Source of the DNA: Deltaproteobacteria bacterium
GTDB lineage: Bacteria; Desulfobacterota; Binatia; UBA9968
Direction of reading: 5' to 3'
Assembly: GCA_005878685.1 (NCBI GenBank)
Contig: VBLN01000085.1
Location: 1 to 6,859 of the forward strand
DNA length: 6,859 bases
Of this stretch, positions 6,098-6,859 are shown piece by piece. Below the pieces are notes generated by a model. That model saw only the letters and a list, made by a program, of their open reading frames with translations. It was not told the DNA's origin and searched no databases. The position numbers and the translations under genes are program-made. Within the stretch, counting starts at the first letter, position 1, and every line of letters begins with the position of its first letter.

Positions 6098-6475
6098 CTA
6101 ATAATCCATTCTCCGCTTCTCGCCCCAACCGACGGTGGAGATGTCGAAAAGGTTTCCATCCGGGTCCGAGCCGCGGCTTTCCGCATAGGTCGCTTTGCGG
6201 CTCTTTGGAGTTCCTTCCGGGTAGAGCTTTTGAATTCGCTTGGAGACGGCGTCCGGATCTTTCACCTCGAAGCCGAAGTGGTAAAGGCCCGGACGATGGC
6301 CCGGCTCTTTCGGGTCGTTGGCGTTGAGGATCGCCAAATTCACGTCGCCGTCGGAGAGATGAACCGAGCCGTTTTTGGTGCGGTACATTTCCTTGAGATC
6401 GAAGACTTTTTTGTAGAACTCTGCCAGTTTTTCCGGCTGGCGAGTCAAAATAGCGAGATGGCGTAGCTTGGCCAT
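6098..6475 (-). CDS. VOC / glyoxalase-bleomycin resistance fold protein
   Basis: This encodes a 125-residue cytoplasmic protein, the usual length of a single-chain VOC protein with two beta-alpha-beta-beta-beta modules. Module 1 starts LRHLAILTRQPEKLAEFYKKVFDL (4-27) and continues to VNLAIL. Module 2 starts LYHFGFEVKDPDAVSKRI and ends SDPDGNLFDIST. Candidate metal ligands are H6 and H66, with D111 where many relatives have Glu in the G-N-x-x-E motif. Such proteins act as dioxygenases, lyases, isomerases or drug-binding proteins, and no single reaction is favoured here. The ATG at 6475-6473 has a perfect AAGGAGG (6483-6489) seven bases upstream. It is 60 bp downstream of the cupin gene on the same strand. 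Its TAG is directly followed, in the same frame, by the binding-protein frame, so the two are almost certainly cotranscribed. Confidence 0.93.
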   Translation of the reverse strand: MAKLRHLAILTRQPEKLAEFYKKVFDLKEMYRTKNGSVHLSDGDVNLAILNANDPKEPGHRPGLYHFGFEVKDPDAVSKRIQKLYPEGTPKSRKATYAESRGSDPDGNLFDISTVGWGEKRRMDY

Positions 6476-6482
6476 GAAGGTC

Positions 6483-6489
6483 CCTCCTT
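6483..6489 (-). promoter_or_regulatory. Consensus ribosome binding site of the VOC gene
   Basis: On the minus strand this reads AAGGAGG, a full anti-16S match, seven bases before the ATG at 6475-6473. It fixes the start of the VOC gene and contrasts with the absence of any such site for the downstream binding-protein frame. Confidence 0.85.
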
Positions 6490-6535
6490 ATGCGAGATGC
6501 GAAACGGATATGATGCAATTCCCAGCGGAAAGAAT

Positions 6536-6859
6536 TTACACGCGGCTGACGGTTCCCTTTTCAAGACTATAGCGATAGCGCTCCGCCTTATCGAGATCCT
6601 GGCTCAAGAAGCGCAAAACCACCGCAGGTCCTTCGACCGCGTGCGTCGAATGAATCTCGCCGGGCAGGTAAGGATAAACGACGCCCGCGCTCAACCGGTT
6701 CAGATCCTTCTTTTCCAGTATCGCCTTTCCCGGCTCTTGGCCGCTGTCGGTGCGGCGATAGGTCGTGATCTCCGTGAGACCGCTGTACGCGCCGTAAAGT
6801 ACCCAGCAACGCCCGTGGTCGTGGGGCTGGTTGGCGTGACCCTGTTTGTGAACGTGGGC
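6536..6859 (-). CDS. Cupin-fold metal protein, C-terminal part (N-terminus outside window)
   Basis: Reading in from the right edge, 107 residues and a TAA stop (6536-6538) are seen; the start lies beyond position 6859. The visible part begins AHVHKQGHANQPHDHGRCWVLYGAYSGLTEITTYRR, followed by a disordered-looking GQEPGK segment and then VVYPYLPGEIHSTHAVEGPAVVLRFLSQ. PHDHG with the following glycines resembles cupin motif 1, and LPGEIHSTH resembles motif 2. A double-stranded beta-helix with a His-coordinated metal, similar to cysteine-dioxygenase-like or uncharacterised metal-dependent cupins, is therefore likely. The substrate is unknown. It is the first visible gene of the minus-strand cluster, 60 bp before the VOC gene. 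Other frames over this region do not show these motifs. Confidence 0.8.
   Translation of the reverse strand, partial: AHVHKQGHANQPHDHGRCWVLYGAYSGLTEITTYRRTDSGQEPGKAILEKKDLNRLSAGVVYPYLPGEIHSTHAVEGPAVVLRFLSQDLDKAERYRYSLEKGTVSRV

Noticed and set aside
6036..6518. 160-codon minus-strand open frame overlapping the VOC gene
   Set aside because: It is a shadow in another frame; the VOC frame has the recognisable fold and a perfect ribosome binding site.

Overview
The window is bacterial DNA of moderately high GC with dense, short-spaced genes. Coding regions are GC-rich, while the intergenic spacers in the left third are more AT-rich. No tRNA, rRNA, insertion sequence, CRISPR array or phage gene is visible. 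The gene mix is an RRM protein, a CocE/NonD-type hydrolase, an iron(III)-type solute-binding protein and VOC and cupin proteins. It would fit an environmental, probably uncultured soil or sediment bacterium (a deltaproteobacterial, NC10/Rokubacteria-like or alphaproteobacterial relative), but the sequence alone does not fix the taxon.

Layout. (1) Positions 1-217 hold no gene. A 97-residue protein of unknown function follows (218-511), then a 153-residue zinc-ribbon-like protein with a basic tail (685-1146), whose leader carries a strong hairpin just before the ribosome binding site. (2) A 230-bp spacer leads to an RRM RNA-binding protein with a Gly/Arg tail (1377-1694), closed by a textbook intrinsic terminator (1715-1757). 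(3) A 349-bp spacer (1695-2043) ends in a hairpin abutting the ribosome binding site of a 298-residue ATP-grasp-like protein (2044-2940). After 42 bp comes a 675-residue alpha/beta-hydrolase of the CocE/NonD family (2983-5010), which has a perfect TATAAT so close to its ATG that the mRNA may be almost leaderless. (4) From 5011 the genes run on the minus strand, convergent with the hydrolase and only 25 bp away. In transcription order they are a cupin protein cut by the right edge (6536-6859), a VOC/glyoxalase-fold protein (6098-6475) and a periplasmic ABC-transporter binding protein (5036-6097).

How the genes may work together. The minus-strand trio looks like a small uptake-and-catabolism operon: a periplasmic binding protein plus two small metal-site enzyme folds. 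The ATP-grasp-like protein and the hydrolase are co-oriented and could share readthrough transcription. An amide- or ester-forming enzyme beside an amide/ester hydrolase is a suggestive pair, but no substrate can be named.

The features most worth a second look are as follows. The binding-protein frame has no usable start codon and is separated from the VOC frame only by one in-frame TAG. The hydrolase has a possible leaderless promoter. Two structured leaders, before the zinc-ribbon gene and the ATP-grasp-like gene, sit against the ribosome binding sites. The ATP-grasp-like protein itself appears uncharacterised.
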